The notes under the pieces: generated by a model
Told to the model about the DNA's origin: nothing
The model's database searches: none
What the model saw: only the letters and a program-made list of their open reading frames with translations
Part shown: one piece after another, positions 37,706 through 46,875 of the stretch
Position numbering within the stretch: position 1 is the first letter of the stretch
How the letters are laid out: each line of letters begins with the position of its first letter
Translations under genes and position numbers: made by a program
Assembly (NCBI GenBank): GCA_039640505.1
Contig: CP046865.1
Coordinates: 2,719,501-2,783,500 of the forward strand
Length of the DNA stretch: 64,000 nt
Direction: 5' to 3'
DNA from: Rhodobacteraceae bacterium Araon29
GTDB lineage: Bacteria; Pseudomonadota; Alphaproteobacteria; Rhodobacterales; Rhodobacteraceae

Positions 37706-38556
37706 GACTGCTCATCCTCAATCGTATTGCGCAGAGTGCCGATCGTATTCACCTCAACCTCAACGACATCCCCGGGTTTTAGAAATTGCGGAGGGTCTAA
37801 CCGCGCTCCAGAACCCGTCGGCGTACCAGTAACGATGATATCCCCAGGCTCCAGTGTCATGAAGGTCGAGATATATTCAATCTCACGTCGGATTGGATGC
37901 ATCATTCGGGACAGTACATCATCCTGACGGACCTCGCCATTCACGCGGGTTATGATGCGGGCGTCGTCCAATTGGGCAGGATCAGTGAAAGGAACCAACC
38001 ATGGCCCAATAGCACCAGATTTGTCCCAGTTCTTGCCTTGGGTGACATTGAATTTTGCGTGACGGACCCAATCGCGGATTGTTCCTTCGTTGCAGATCGT
38101 CAATGCGGCAATGTGATCATAGGCGTCGGCTTGCGTTATACGACGTCCACCCTTGCCAATCACAATCGTAACTTCGCCTTCGTAGTCGAGCTGTGGGCTT
38201 TCTGGCGGTCGGATCAATGGGCGATCATGTCCAGTAAATCCGCTCGCAAAGCGCGGAAAGAGCGACATGAATTTCGGCTGTTCAGACCCGTCTTTATATT
38301 CGGCATTCCGATCTGGGAAGTTTACGCCCACACACAGGATCCGGTGTGCATTGGGCATGACCATTTCATACTGGAAGTCGGTGTGAGAAACGGTTCTTCC
38401 CTCTACCGCTTTGCTAAGGGCAGCAAGGCCACCGGCTTGCACAGCGTCAAACAAAGTTGGCCAATGAGGGCATGCATCGTTCAAGGCAATCATTCCCGCG
38501 TCAGTGACCGCGCCGTAGTAGGTTTTGCCGCCGCTTATATAGGTCGCAAATTTCAT
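37702..38556 (-). CDS. Fumarylacetoacetate hydrolase family protein, HpaG-like
   Basis: 284 residues, one FAH domain (LCVGVNFPDRNAEY, LDYEGEVTIVIGKGGR, ICNEGTIRDWVRH, TGTPTGSG with metal-binding Glu residues). In this operon it should act as the 5-oxopent-3-ene-1,2,5-tricarboxylate decarboxylase. E. coli HpaG has two FAH domains for decarboxylation and isomerisation; this one has one. The start at 38556 is preceded by GGGGGAGAAA, whereas a longer frame to 38643 lacks family character. Confidence 0.85.
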   Translation of the reverse strand: MKFATYISGGKTYYGAVTDAGMIALNDACPHWPTLFDAVQAGGLAALSKAVEGRTVSHTDFQYEMVMPNAHRILCVGVNFPDRNAEYKDGSEQPKFMSLFPRFASGFTGHDRPLIRPPESPQLDYEGEVTIVIGKGGRRITQADAYDHIAALTICNEGTIRDWVRHAKFNVTQGKNWDKSGAIGPWLVPFTDPAQLDDARIITRVNGEVRQDDVLSRMMHPIRREIEYISTFMTLEPGDIIVTGTPTGSGARLDPPQFLKPGDVVEVEVNTIGTLRNTIEDEQS

Positions 38557-38617
38557 TGATTTCTCCCCCAGCCACATTGAATAGCCTTCGCCCAGAACAG
38601 CTTTTGAAGGCTTGCAC

Positions 38618-39601
38618 TCATGGCGCGACAATCGGAGTTGCATTCAATTCCGAATTTTTAAGGTCGACGCCTACAAACTGGGTACCATGTTTGAACCAAC
38701 TTTCCGGGGCCGCCGCACCCCACAAAGTTTGCCGCTGTGGATCTTTAAGGTCCCATTTGATTGGCTCAAGATCCGGATCGACTGTTTGATAATCCGAACA
38801 ATAAATCTCAATCCGGTGCCCATCGGGGTCAAGAATATAAAGGAAGAACGCGTTAGAAATCCCATGACGACCTGGGCCGCGTTCGATGTTACCAACGTAA
38901 CCCGTGGTTGCCATCAGATCGAGCAAATCAATGATATTCAGGGGTGTTGGCACCCAAAAAGCTACATGGTGCATCCGAGGCCCTGTGCCATTGGTGAAAG
39001 CCATATCATGGACGCCGCCTTTGCGGTGCATCCACGCGGCCCAGAGCTTTTTGCTGTCTTCGTCTTCGGTGTATTCCGTCACACGGAAGCCGAAATCGGA
39101 ATAGAAAGCGACAGAGGCATCCACGTCGTGGCTAAAGCAATTGAAATGATCAATCCGCAGCGGTTTGACCCCCCGATAAAGCGCGTATTTCTGATGGATA
39201 GGCTCTAGTTGATCCATCTTGTGGTAGAACTCCAATGGGATGCCCATATTGTCTGACGTTAGCAACGTCTTGCCTTGATAGGGGCGCGCGACCCATTCGG
39301 TTGGACGGTCTTTACTTTTGAAATAAGCCTCGGCTTTTTCGAGGTCCAATTCGTCAAAGGTTTTGAAACCCATCACCTCTACAGTACCTGGTTGATCAGA
39401 TTTTTGCAGGATCACACAATGATGCCCGCGCTCTTCCATGGCGCGCAGATAGATATGGCTTTCGCTTTCATCCGTGACTTGAAGGCCCAAAATCTCGGTG
39501 TAGAATTTTTTGGATGCAGCGAGGTCCCTCACGTTTAGGCAGACATGGCTAAGCCGAATTGTATTGAAATCAGGGTATAAATTTGGTGCAGGTACGGGCA
39601 T
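38618..39601 (-). CDS. hpaD: Homoprotocatechuate 2,3-dioxygenase, type I (VOC) extradiol
   Basis: 327 residues with two vicinal-oxygen-chelate modules. Probable metal ligands are His152 (RIDHFN), His211 or His212 (RMHHVAF) and Glu265 (HRIEIYCSDY). It closely resembles the Brevibacterium/Arthrobacter type of 3,4-dihydroxyphenylacetate dioxygenase rather than the unrelated E. coli HpaD. Opens the ring of homoprotocatechuate. Its ATG follows the hpaE stop immediately (TGATATG). Confidence 0.9.
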   Translation of the reverse strand: MPVPAPNLYPDFNTIRLSHVCLNVRDLAASKKFYTEILGLQVTDESESHIYLRAMEERGHHCVILQKSDQPGTVEVMGFKTFDELDLEKAEAYFKSKDRPTEWVARPYQGKTLLTSDNMGIPLEFYHKMDQLEPIHQKYALYRGVKPLRIDHFNCFSHDVDASVAFYSDFGFRVTEYTEDEDSKKLWAAWMHRKGGVHDMAFTNGTGPRMHHVAFWVPTPLNIIDLLDLMATTGYVGNIERGPGRHGISNAFFLYILDPDGHRIEIYCSDYQTVDPDLEPIKWDLKDPQRQTLWGAAAPESWFKHGTQFVGVDLKNSELNATPIVAP

Positions 39602-39602
39602 A

Positions 39603-41114
39603 TCATAGCGCTCCCAGTTTGGTGATTTTATGGTGACCGGTCGCGAAACCGATATGCTTTTGCTCCATGTAGAATTCAAAGGACCAGTCGCCGCCATCTC
39701 GGCCAATGCCAGAAGCTTTGACTCCGCCAAATGGTGTTGGCAAATGGCGGACATTCTCCGAATTCACCCAAATCATGCCAGCTTCGAGTTTGTCGGTAAA
39801 CCTCAGGGCGCGGGTAAGGTCATTGGTCCAAACGTAACCCGTCAGGCCATAGGCGACATCATTGGCGATTTCGAGGGCTTCTTCTTCGCTGCGAAATGGG
39901 ATTGATGTCAAAACAGGACCAAAGATTTCTTCTTGGGCAATACGCATTTTGTTGTTGGCCTGCGTGAACAATGTGGGCCGAACAAAATAGCCTTCATCGC
40001 CGACGACTTCGCCGCCTGCAGCAATTGTCGCACCGTCATCTTTGGCAATGTCAAAATAGCTGGTGACTTTGTTGAAGTGCTCTTCGGTCACAAGCGGACC
40101 GACTTCGGTCTCAGGGTCAAGCGGGTGGCCAACTTTGATCTTGTTGACCCGTTCGATCAGCTTGGCTTCGAATTCCTCTCGGATTGTATCTTGCACTAAT
40201 AGACGGGACGACGACGTACAACGCTCTCCGTTAATTGAATAGATCATGAAGATGGCTGCATCCAGTGCACGCTCGAGATCTGCGTCATCAAAAACAATGA
40301 CAGGGTTTTTGCCTCCGAGCTCAAGGTGGTTGCGCTTGAGTGTATCGGCCCCCTGTTTTGTAATCAGACTGCCTGTCCGGCTTTCTCCAACAAAAGCGAT
40401 GGCCTTGATCTTGGGGTGCTCGCACAGTGCCTTACCAGCATCTTCGCCAAAACCGTTAACTGTGTTTAGGACGCCAGGCGGCAAACCCGCTTCCTCGGCA
40501 ATTTCAACCAGCAAACGCGCCGTCAGTGGCGAGGCTTCGGCTGGTTTGTGTACGACTGTGCAGCCTGCAGCCAAAGCAGGCGCGATTTTCCATGTCGACA
40601 GCATAAATGGGGTGTTCCAAGGTGTAATTACCCCAACAGGTCCAATAGGTACGCGCGTCGTAATGTTCATCAAGGTCGATGACTTTAAGTGCTGACCATC
40701 ACGAGCTTGAACCACTTGATCAGCGAAATAGCGGAAATTTTCAGCCCCGCGCAGAGCCGCCTTAGACATGAATTTGAAAGCCTGACCAGTGTCCCAACAT
40801 TCGCATAGTGCAATTTCTTCGGCGCGCGCCTCGATTCCTTCGGCGATCCGAATGATGACCTTTTTCCGCTCAGTCGCAGGTAAGTCGCGCCATTCTGCAA
40901 AAGCGTCATGTGCTGCATCGGCTGCCTTGTCGATATCCGCCGCCGTACCATGCGCCACATTGCAAATCTTCGATTTGTCTACTGGCGATGTTGTTTGAAA
41001 CACCCCCTTTGAGCCCGCTGCATCCTGCCCAGCGATACGGTTCTGTATCCCTGTATCGAGAAAACGGGCGAGATAACCCTCAAGTTTAGAAATGTTATCT
41101 TCAAGAACGCTCAT
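39603..41114 (-). CDS. hpaE: 5-carboxymethyl-2-hydroxymuconate semialdehyde dehydrogenase
   Basis: 503-residue NAD-dependent aldehyde dehydrogenase. Motifs: TPWNTPFMLSTWKIAPALAA, GESRTGSLI, ELGGKNPVIVFDDADL and the catalytic Cys in GERCTSSSRLL. Position between hpaF and hpaD fixes the assignment: it oxidises the ring-cleavage product. Its start overlaps the hpaF stop by four bases. Confidence 0.92.
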   Translation of the reverse strand: MSVLEDNISKLEGYLARFLDTGIQNRIAGQDAAGSKGVFQTTSPVDKSKICNVAHGTAADIDKAADAAHDAFAEWRDLPATERKKVIIRIAEGIEARAEEIALCECWDTGQAFKFMSKAALRGAENFRYFADQVVQARDGQHLKSSTLMNITTRVPIGPVGVITPWNTPFMLSTWKIAPALAAGCTVVHKPAEASPLTARLLVEIAEEAGLPPGVLNTVNGFGEDAGKALCEHPKIKAIAFVGESRTGSLITKQGADTLKRNHLELGGKNPVIVFDDADLERALDAAIFMIYSINGERCTSSSRLLVQDTIREEFEAKLIERVNKIKVGHPLDPETEVGPLVTEEHFNKVTSYFDIAKDDGATIAAGGEVVGDEGYFVRPTLFTQANNKMRIAQEEIFGPVLTSIPFRSEEEALEIANDVAYGLTGYVWTNDLTRALRFTDKLEAGMIWVNSENVRHLPTPFGGVKASGIGRDGGDWSFEFYMEQKHIGFATGHHKITKLGAL

Positions 41115-41500
41115 GCGTTGTCCTCCATATGGTCACGGACGTTTCCAAATTTGGGTGAAAGAGCGGCATCAATGTCACGCATTTCAGCTGAAAGCGCGAT
41201 GGAATTTGTTTTCATCGCTGGGGCTATAAAATCTTTCAGGACGGCGAAGATGCGGGCAACAGCCTCCTTCTTGACCTGTTCCGGCCTTCCTTCCCTTAGC
41301 CGTATACTAAGGTCAATAAATCCATGCTTCGCGTCGCCATCCGCCATCGAGACATGATCAACTCGGGTGGCGCGAACACGGATACCAGGGGTTGGGAAAG
41401 TTTCTATCTCTGCCGCCGCCGCACGAATGGCTTCGCAGAGCGCACTTATGTCTACGACACCTTCGAGATTACCAGAATAGTCTATATGGAAGTGCGGCAC
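41111..41500 (-). CDS. hpaF: 5-carboxymethyl-2-hydroxymuconate delta-isomerase
   Basis: 129 residues of the tautomerase superfamily. The Met is followed by Pro2, the catalytic base in this family (MPHFHIDYSGNL). Other matches are RVDHVSMADGDAKHGFIDLS. First gene of the operon, with AAGGA close upstream of the ATG and a palindrome in the leader. Divergent from the hpaR-like gene. Confidence 0.9.
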   Translation of the reverse strand: MPHFHIDYSGNLEGVVDISALCEAIRAAAAEIETFPTPGIRVRATRVDHVSMADGDAKHGFIDLSIRLREGRPEQVKKEAVARIFAVLKDFIAPAMKTNSIALSAEMRDIDAALSPKFGNVRDHMEDNA

Positions 41501-41509
41501 ATTATTTCC

Positions 41510-41521
41510 TTAACATGTTAA
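41510..41521. promoter_or_regulatory. Palindrome in the hpaF/hpaR intergenic region, candidate operator
   Basis: TTAACATGTTAA is a perfect 12-base palindrome just upstream of the hpaF ribosome-binding site. A minus-strand promoter-like pair (TTGACA at 41559-41554 and TTAACT at 41536-41531, 17-base spacer) would place the transcript start beside it. Binding by the divergent MarR protein is inference. Confidence 0.45.
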
Positions 41522-41588
41522 TTGTTGTGAAGTTAATTTGTAGACATAATGGTTGTCAACAGTTCCCCGCAGAGGCTTTTGAGGTTTT

Positions 41589-42026
41589 ATGGCTAAATCA
41601 CTTCCTTCCACAAATCGATCCCTCCCCATCGCACTTATTCGGGCCCGCGAAGGCGTCATGTCTCCGATCCGTGAGATGCTTTCTGTTACAGGAATTACCG
41701 AACAACAATGGCGGGTGTTGAGGGTCCTCGAAGAGTTTGGACGAATGGATACCAAAACACTTGCAGATCGATCAAGTCTTCTATTTCCCAGCTTAACCCG
41801 CATCGTCGCCACCATGCGCAAAAAAGGGCTGGTGACACAGACCAGAGATGACAAAGACCGCCGCCGCCAATTTATCGAAATTACCCATACCGGGCAGGCG
41901 ATCATAGATGATCATTCGTTACAAGCCGCCGACATTGTTGCTTGTTTCAAGAAGAAACTGGGACAAGATGATTACGAAACGCTCCTTGATCTCTTAACAC
42001 GATTGGACCCGGGCGCTCAGCGTTAA
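41589..42026 (+). CDS. hpaR: MarR family regulator, HpaR type
   Basis: 145 residues with the winged helix ITEQQWRVLRVLEEFGRMDT, LADRSSLLFPSLTRIVATMR, KKGLVTQTRDDKDRRRQFIE. This matches the homoprotocatechuate operon repressor HpaR. It sits divergent from hpaF and 88 bases away, the expected place for a repressor relieved by pathway substrates. The last bases overlap the stop of the convergent Tm-1-like gene by four. Confidence 0.9.
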   Translation: MAKSLPSTNRSLPIALIRAREGVMSPIREMLSVTGITEQQWRVLRVLEEFGRMDTKTLADRSSLLFPSLTRIVATMRKKGLVTQTRDDKDRRRQFIEITHTGQAIIDDHSLQAADIVACFKKKLGQDDYETLLDLLTRLDPGAQR

Positions 42027-43255
42027 GCGGCAACGGTGCCGTCAGCGCGCCATTGGTCGAAGATCTCAAGCGCTTTATCCGCAAAACTGGGGTCGTTAAT
42101 GTGACACGCGATCCGATGGGTTGTGACGTTAGCGGGAATATTCGCTTCGACCTCCGCCAGAAACGCGGCCAAGCCGTCTGGGTTGTGCAGGTCCGCGCCT
42201 TCGCGATCCCATTCGCCAAGACCATCTTCAGGCAGAATCAAGGCGGTGGGCCCTTTGGCTTTAGCCATTTGTTCGCAATGTGCTCGGGCCACTAGCTTGG
42301 TTTCCTCGGCTTCCAAAACAATCGAAGTCAACAGGCGATTATGCGCATGTTTCATATGCGCATCCCACTTGCTGTCGATGGGCTGCCATCCCACAACATC
42401 GACCAGATCATAACAACCTGGCGCTACAATCTGTGGCGTGCCATTTGCGCCGGCATTGGTCAGCCTGTCCCCACCAGCTGAAATGTTTGAGCCGTTCACA
42501 TGGTTCCCCAGCTCTTGAGTGCAAAAGTCGAAGACACAGGCAAAGGCGCCTTGCCGTGCGAGGCTTTCGAGGGCGCGACCACCCATACCTGTCGCATGAA
42601 AAACAGCTACTTCGAAGCCGCGTTCTTCTAGTGCTGGTTTGAGGGGAATGACGTATTTAAGCGCCGAAGTTCCTAATGACATCATACCGATGAGCGGCTT
42701 TTCTGGATCTGGCTTTTGTACAGCACTCGCCGCCCCCAATACTGCTCCCGCCGCTTGAGATAGAGACGCCTTGCATACCGAATTCAATCCATAGAGCCCG
42801 CCAGCCCAAAGGATCATTTGAGTGTCTGCCGCCAGTCTCTCGGCAGGGATCAAAGGCGAAAAAGATACGGTTGAGACAATATATTTCGGCACGCCAAGAG
42901 GCAGCGCCGAAGCCACATCTAGCGCTAAATCGGTACCCATCGTCCCACCAAGCACGATCATCCCATCGAATTTTCCCTCATTATACAAACGGGTGGCCAG
43001 CAAACTTGCTCCTTTAGCCATGATCTGCATCGCAAGGTTTTCATCACTACTGTCGATAGCATCTTGGATGGAACTTCCACCTTCTTCGGCAACATCATGT
43101 TTTGAATAATCTGTTGGTTGCGATGGATTCCCCAAGACCGAAACATCCATCGTCACAATCCTACCACCCTGGTCACGGATCACACCTGACAGAAAACCCA
43201 ACTCGTCATCTTTCGTGTCGTAGGTCCCAATGACCAAGATCGTTTTTTCACTCAT
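42023..43255 (-). CDS. Tm-1-like (UPF0261) protein
   Basis: 410 residues. N-terminal ILVIGTYDTKDDELGFL, FDGMIVLGGTMGTDLA; C-terminal TIM-barrel-like region with VFHATGMGGRALE and GGDRLTNAGA. The family is named after a plant Tm-1 domain that binds ATP; bacterial members have no settled function. Translationally coupled to the aldehyde dehydrogenase upstream (4-base overlap) and last in the tct operon. Confidence 0.85.
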   Translation of the reverse strand: MSEKTILVIGTYDTKDDELGFLSGVIRDQGGRIVTMDVSVLGNPSQPTDYSKHDVAEEGGSSIQDAIDSSDENLAMQIMAKGASLLATRLYNEGKFDGMIVLGGTMGTDLALDVASALPLGVPKYIVSTVSFSPLIPAERLAADTQMILWAGGLYGLNSVCKASLSQAAGAVLGAASAVQKPDPEKPLIGMMSLGTSALKYVIPLKPALEERGFEVAVFHATGMGGRALESLARQGAFACVFDFCTQELGNHVNGSNISAGGDRLTNAGANGTPQIVAPGCYDLVDVVGWQPIDSKWDAHMKHAHNRLLTSIVLEAEETKLVARAHCEQMAKAKGPTALILPEDGLGEWDREGADLHNPDGLAAFLAEVEANIPANVTTHRIACHINDPSFADKALEIFDQWRADGTVAA

Positions 43256-44736
43256 AGTTTAATCCACGCAGTTTTAAGGTTCACATATTTTTCGATGGCG
43301 TGCAGCGACTTGTCCGACCCGTTTCCAGATTGCCCTACACCGCCCAAAGGTACCGTTCCATCTGCACCTCCATAGGTATTGATGTGCATGACGCCGGTTC
43401 GTACCGAGCGAACCATTCGGTGCGCGCGCCCAAGATTAGCGGTCCACGCAGCCCCTGCCAGTCCATAAACTGTGGAGTTCGCCAGTGCGATTGCCTCATC
43501 TTCGGTTTCGAATGGAGTGACGCCCAACACCGGCCCAAATACCTCTTTCTGGCTCAGCGTGGCATCGCGGGTCACGCCCGTTACAATTGTTGGAGCCATA
43601 TAATATCCGCCGGTTTCCTCCAAAATACGTCCACCGCCGGTGACGATCTGACCACCCTCCGTTTTAGCAGTTTCAACGAAGCTTAGATTTGCCTTTAACT
43701 GCGCTTCGGAATTGACTGCCCCTATATGCGTGTCCAATTTTAACGGATCGCCGACCCGCATCGCCTCCGACGCTTTTACGACTGCAGCAACAAATTCATC
43801 ATGAATAGAAGCCTCAACTAACAGCCGCGACCCTGCCACACAGACTTGACCTGAGTTTCGGAAGATGCCTCCAGCAGCCACCTTTGCAGCTTCATCTAGG
43901 TTCGGGGCATCAGTAAAAACTATGTTTGGGGACTTGCCACCCAACTCCAAATAAACGCGCTTCATGTTCGAACGCGCGGCGTATTCCATCAATCGTCTGC
44001 CAGTGGCCCCAGACCCCGTGAAAACCAAAACATCCACATCCATTGACAAGCCTAAGGCTTCTCCCACTACACGACCTTCGCCGGTTACCGCGTTCAGCAC
44101 GCCAGGCGGTAAGCCAGCCTCCAGAGCCAGTTCCGCCATGCGCATCAGCGACAAAGATGCGGTTTCGGAAGGTTTTAAAACAACAGAATTGCCCATGGCC
44201 AAGGCAGGTCCCAGTTTCCATGCGCCGATCATCATCGGGAAATTCCAAGGGATAATAGCCCCCACAACACCCACTGGTTCTTTGTGGATCATTCCAAGTA
44301 TATCGTTCGGGGTAGCGGCGATCTCGCCATAGATCTTATCCAGAGCTTCCGCGTAATATCGAATGGTTGTAGCGGCTGAACCTGGCTCGGCCTTCAGTGC
44401 CATTCCAATCTCTGTCCCGTTGTCGCGCACTCCAAGAACAGCCAGTTCCAACGCGTTGGCCTCGATCAAATCAGCCCACTTCATCAGGACTTTCTTACGG
44501 GCAGCGGGAGGTTGATTGGCCCAACGGCCATCCTCAAACGAGGCGCGTGCTGAAGCTATGGCGGTTTCCATATCTGGGACAGTGCCAGCGGCCGTCGTGG
44601 TCAAGATCACGCCATCTATGGGAGAGACAACATTCATTCGCCCGCCATCAGAAGCTGGCACCTTTTTGCCATCGATTAGGTGATCAAAGGCGGCAACTGG
44701 CAGAGCGCGGAGCGCATCAATTTTGGATTGGTCCAT
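43252..44736 (-). CDS. NAD(P)-dependent aldehyde dehydrogenase
   Basis: 494 residues with the ALDH signature: IIPWNFPMMIGAWKLGPALA, ETASLSLMRMAELALEAGLP, VFTGSGATGRRLM, LELGGKSPNIVF and the catalytic Cys in NSGQVCVAGSRLL. It is a second ALDH besides hpaE. Its place next to the transporter and opposite the aminotransferase/kinase operon suggests it oxidises the aldehyde those enzymes make, an inference. It begins three bases after tctA. Confidence 0.9.
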   Translation of the reverse strand: MDQSKIDALRALPVAAFDHLIDGKKVPASDGGRMNVVSPIDGVILTTTAAGTVPDMETAIASARASFEDGRWANQPPAARKKVLMKWADLIEANALELAVLGVRDNGTEIGMALKAEPGSAATTIRYYAEALDKIYGEIAATPNDILGMIHKEPVGVVGAIIPWNFPMMIGAWKLGPALAMGNSVVLKPSETASLSLMRMAELALEAGLPPGVLNAVTGEGRVVGEALGLSMDVDVLVFTGSGATGRRLMEYAARSNMKRVYLELGGKSPNIVFTDAPNLDEAAKVAAGGIFRNSGQVCVAGSRLLVEASIHDEFVAAVVKASEAMRVGDPLKLDTHIGAVNSEAQLKANLSFVETAKTEGGQIVTGGGRILEETGGYYMAPTIVTGVTRDATLSQKEVFGPVLGVTPFETEDEAIALANSTVYGLAGAAWTANLGRAHRMVRSVRTGVMHINTYGGADGTVPLGGVGQSGNGSDKSLHAIEKYVNLKTAWIKL

Positions 44737-44739
44737 TGG

Positions 44740-46254
44740 TTATCTCATCTGGCTATCGTGCAAATCATGGTCGCCTTCCGGCGGGTGGCGTAATTCCCTC
44801 ATAAGCGTACGGACGTGAAGAACCAAAACCAAAAGGATCAGCCCAAACAGAATGGCTGCGATGGGTCGGTCGATCATATCCATCGGGGTATTGAGGCGCG
44901 GCAGTGCCGAACGCAATTTAACTTCCATAATACCGCCCAAAACCATGCCAAGAATGATTGGCACAATCGGCAAATTCAATCTTTTTAAGACAAAGCCCAA
45001 AAAACCAAAGCCGGCTGCGAGCATACAGTCAGTCAATGAGTTGCGAAGGGAATAAACGCCCACGAACGACAATAGCAGAATCATCACCCCAAGAAACCGC
45101 GTAGGTATGCGGATTATTTTGGTCAGTAGGTTTGTCGAGAACAATAAGAACACCAACACTATGACGTTTAAAGCGATCAACGCGAAGTACAGGCCGTAAA
45201 CCAGATCAATGTTGTTTTGGAAAAGTTGCGGGCCTGGGATCACATTGTGAACGTAGAACACCGATAGCATCATCGCAGTCAGCGCCTCGCCGGGAATGCC
45301 GAGTGCCAAGAGCGGGATCATCGCAGCGGCGGGCACGGCGTTGTTGGCGGCCTCGGACGCGATCAAACCCTCAGGGGAACCTTTCCCGAATGTTTCAGGT
45401 TGTTTAGACGTCTTCTGAGCATAGGTGTAAGACATGAATTGAGCGGTGAACTCGCCTGTCCCAGGGATCATCCCCAAAATCACACCAAAGCCGGAGGCAA
45501 CGGTGGCAATCCGCTTGTGACCAAGCAGTTCTTTGATACCCGCACCTATTCGACCTGTTACGGGTTTGGTGTTTGGAATATTGTCTGGCGCGGTCAACAA
45601 GAAGAAAGCCTGGGACAAAGCGAACAGTCCAAGCACCACAACAATCAGATTAATGCCGGAGGATAAGAACGAAAAACCAAATGTATAGCGCTGTGTGTAT
45701 GTCACTGCGTCAAGGCCAACTGTTTGCAGAAAAACCCCGAACATCGCCAGCAGACCTGCCGCCATGATTTGTCCTCGGTGTGCTAGAATGACGAGAATAA
45801 TACCGAGCAAGGCAGCAAGAAAAATCTCGCGAGAGCCAAACATCGGCGCGATCAACGCCAAGACCGGTGATAGCAATATCAGACACAGAATGCCGAAAAT
45901 GCCACCCCAAAAAGACGCAGAATAAGCCAATGACACAGCACGATAAGCCTCTCCTCGCTCAGTCATTGGGTAGCCATCATAGGAAGTTAAAGCATTCACG
46001 GCCGTCCCTGGCGTGTTGATCAGCACCGCAGGGATCGCCCCACCATACATCGAAGATCCATATATACCGAGCAGAACCGTTAGCCCCACAATCGGATCAA
46101 GTGAGAATGTTGCGGGCAACAATATCGCAATTGCGACAGCGGGGCCTACACCTGGGATGGCTCCAATTATGACACCTCCGATTGCACCGACCAAAAGTGC
46201 AACGACAACATCCCATCGGGCCAACATTTCAAGTCCGGCAATTAGATTTTCCAT
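44740..46254 (-). CDS. tctA: TTT transporter large membrane subunit TctA
   Basis: 504 residues, about twelve transmembrane segments. Signature motifs include GIIPGVGP-like GAIPGVGPAVAIA, YGSSMYGGAIPAVLINTPGT and GIPGEALTAMML. Conducts a carboxylate-type solute across the inner membrane using a cation gradient, together with TctB and a binding protein. Substrate unknown. Confidence 0.92.
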   Translation of the reverse strand: MENLIAGLEMLARWDVVVALLVGAIGGVIIGAIPGVGPAVAIAILLPATFSLDPIVGLTVLLGIYGSSMYGGAIPAVLINTPGTAVNALTSYDGYPMTERGEAYRAVSLAYSASFWGGIFGILCLILLSPVLALIAPMFGSREIFLAALLGIILVILAHRGQIMAAGLLAMFGVFLQTVGLDAVTYTQRYTFGFSFLSSGINLIVVVLGLFALSQAFFLLTAPDNIPNTKPVTGRIGAGIKELLGHKRIATVASGFGVILGMIPGTGEFTAQFMSYTYAQKTSKQPETFGKGSPEGLIASEAANNAVPAAAMIPLLALGIPGEALTAMMLSVFYVHNVIPGPQLFQNNIDLVYGLYFALIALNVIVLVFLLFSTNLLTKIIRIPTRFLGVMILLLSFVGVYSLRNSLTDCMLAAGFGFLGFVLKRLNLPIVPIILGMVLGGIMEVKLRSALPRLNTPMDMIDRPIAAILFGLILLVLVLHVRTLMRELRHPPEGDHDLHDSQMR

Positions 46255-46265
46255 GCGAGTGCCCC

Positions 46266-46796
46266 TTAAAAATAGGTCAACATAATCTGGCGAAGCCCGT
46301 CGGGCAGACTTTCGTAGATCAGGCCAGATGGCAATTTGACCTTGAGAAATATCTTGAACAGCAAGACAATAATGAATGCAGAAAGCGCAGCGATGCTAAG
46401 TGTTGACAGCTTTCGATAGCCAACCCTTAGTGTCAACGCTATAGCAACCAATATTGTCGACGGCAAATAACCCGCATATGGCACTAAGAAGGCATAACCG
46501 ATAAACCAGCCAGCATATTCAAGCGATGTGATCCACAGCCAAACTTCTTGCCAACGCCCTTCAATGCGTTCGGACAGGGCTGATCCTATCAAATGGAATG
46601 CTCCAAAGAGGGCCATACTACCTAGCGAAACGGCGGGCCAAAATCGCGGCTGTGCAAACAGCTTACCACCGTTGCGCCACGCTGTTTGATCCATCAGTTG
46701 CGACAAAAGAAAAACAGATACCACCAAAACTGCCCAAGCAAACACAATATCCCCCGGTCTGCGGTAGCGTTTGAATAAGGTTTGGAGTTTTTTCAC
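46266..46796 (-). CDS. tctB: TTT transporter small membrane subunit TctB
   Basis: About 176 residues with four hydrophobic segments beginning RRPGDIVFAWAVLVVSVFLL. The frame is open to a TTG at 46850, but that codon lies inside a terminator hairpin, so I choose GTG at 46796. The exact start is uncertain and no strong ribosome-binding site is visible. Confidence 0.82.
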   Translation of the reverse strand: MKKLQTLFKRYRRPGDIVFAWAVLVVSVFLLSQLMDQTAWRNGGKLFAQPRFWPAVSLGSMALFGAFHLIGSALSERIEGRWQEVWLWITSLEYAGWFIGYAFLVPYAGYLPSTILVAIALTLRVGYRKLSTLSIAALSAFIIVLLFKIFLKVKLPSGLIYESLPDGLRQIMLTYF

Positions 46797-46828
46797 GCGC
46801 GACAAAGGCAATGTCCGTTCATCAGAAT

Positions 46829-46862
46829 AAAAAAGGCCGGGCAGCGCCAAGACTGCCCGACC
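46829..46862 (-). terminator. Intrinsic terminator between tctC and tctB
   Basis: On the minus strand GGTCGGGCAG and CTGCCCGGCC form a 10-bp stem with one G-U pair and an 8-base loop, followed by six T. It lies 14 bases after the tctC stop. It should end most transcripts after the binding-protein gene and let a fraction read on into tctBA. Confidence 0.85.
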
Positions 46863-46875
46863 AAATGTTCAGTGA

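Noticed and set aside
38583-38612. Inverted repeat AGCCTTC...GAAGGCT between hpaD and the FAH gene
   Set aside because: Seven-base stem with a 16-base loop and no T-run; weak, could be chance.
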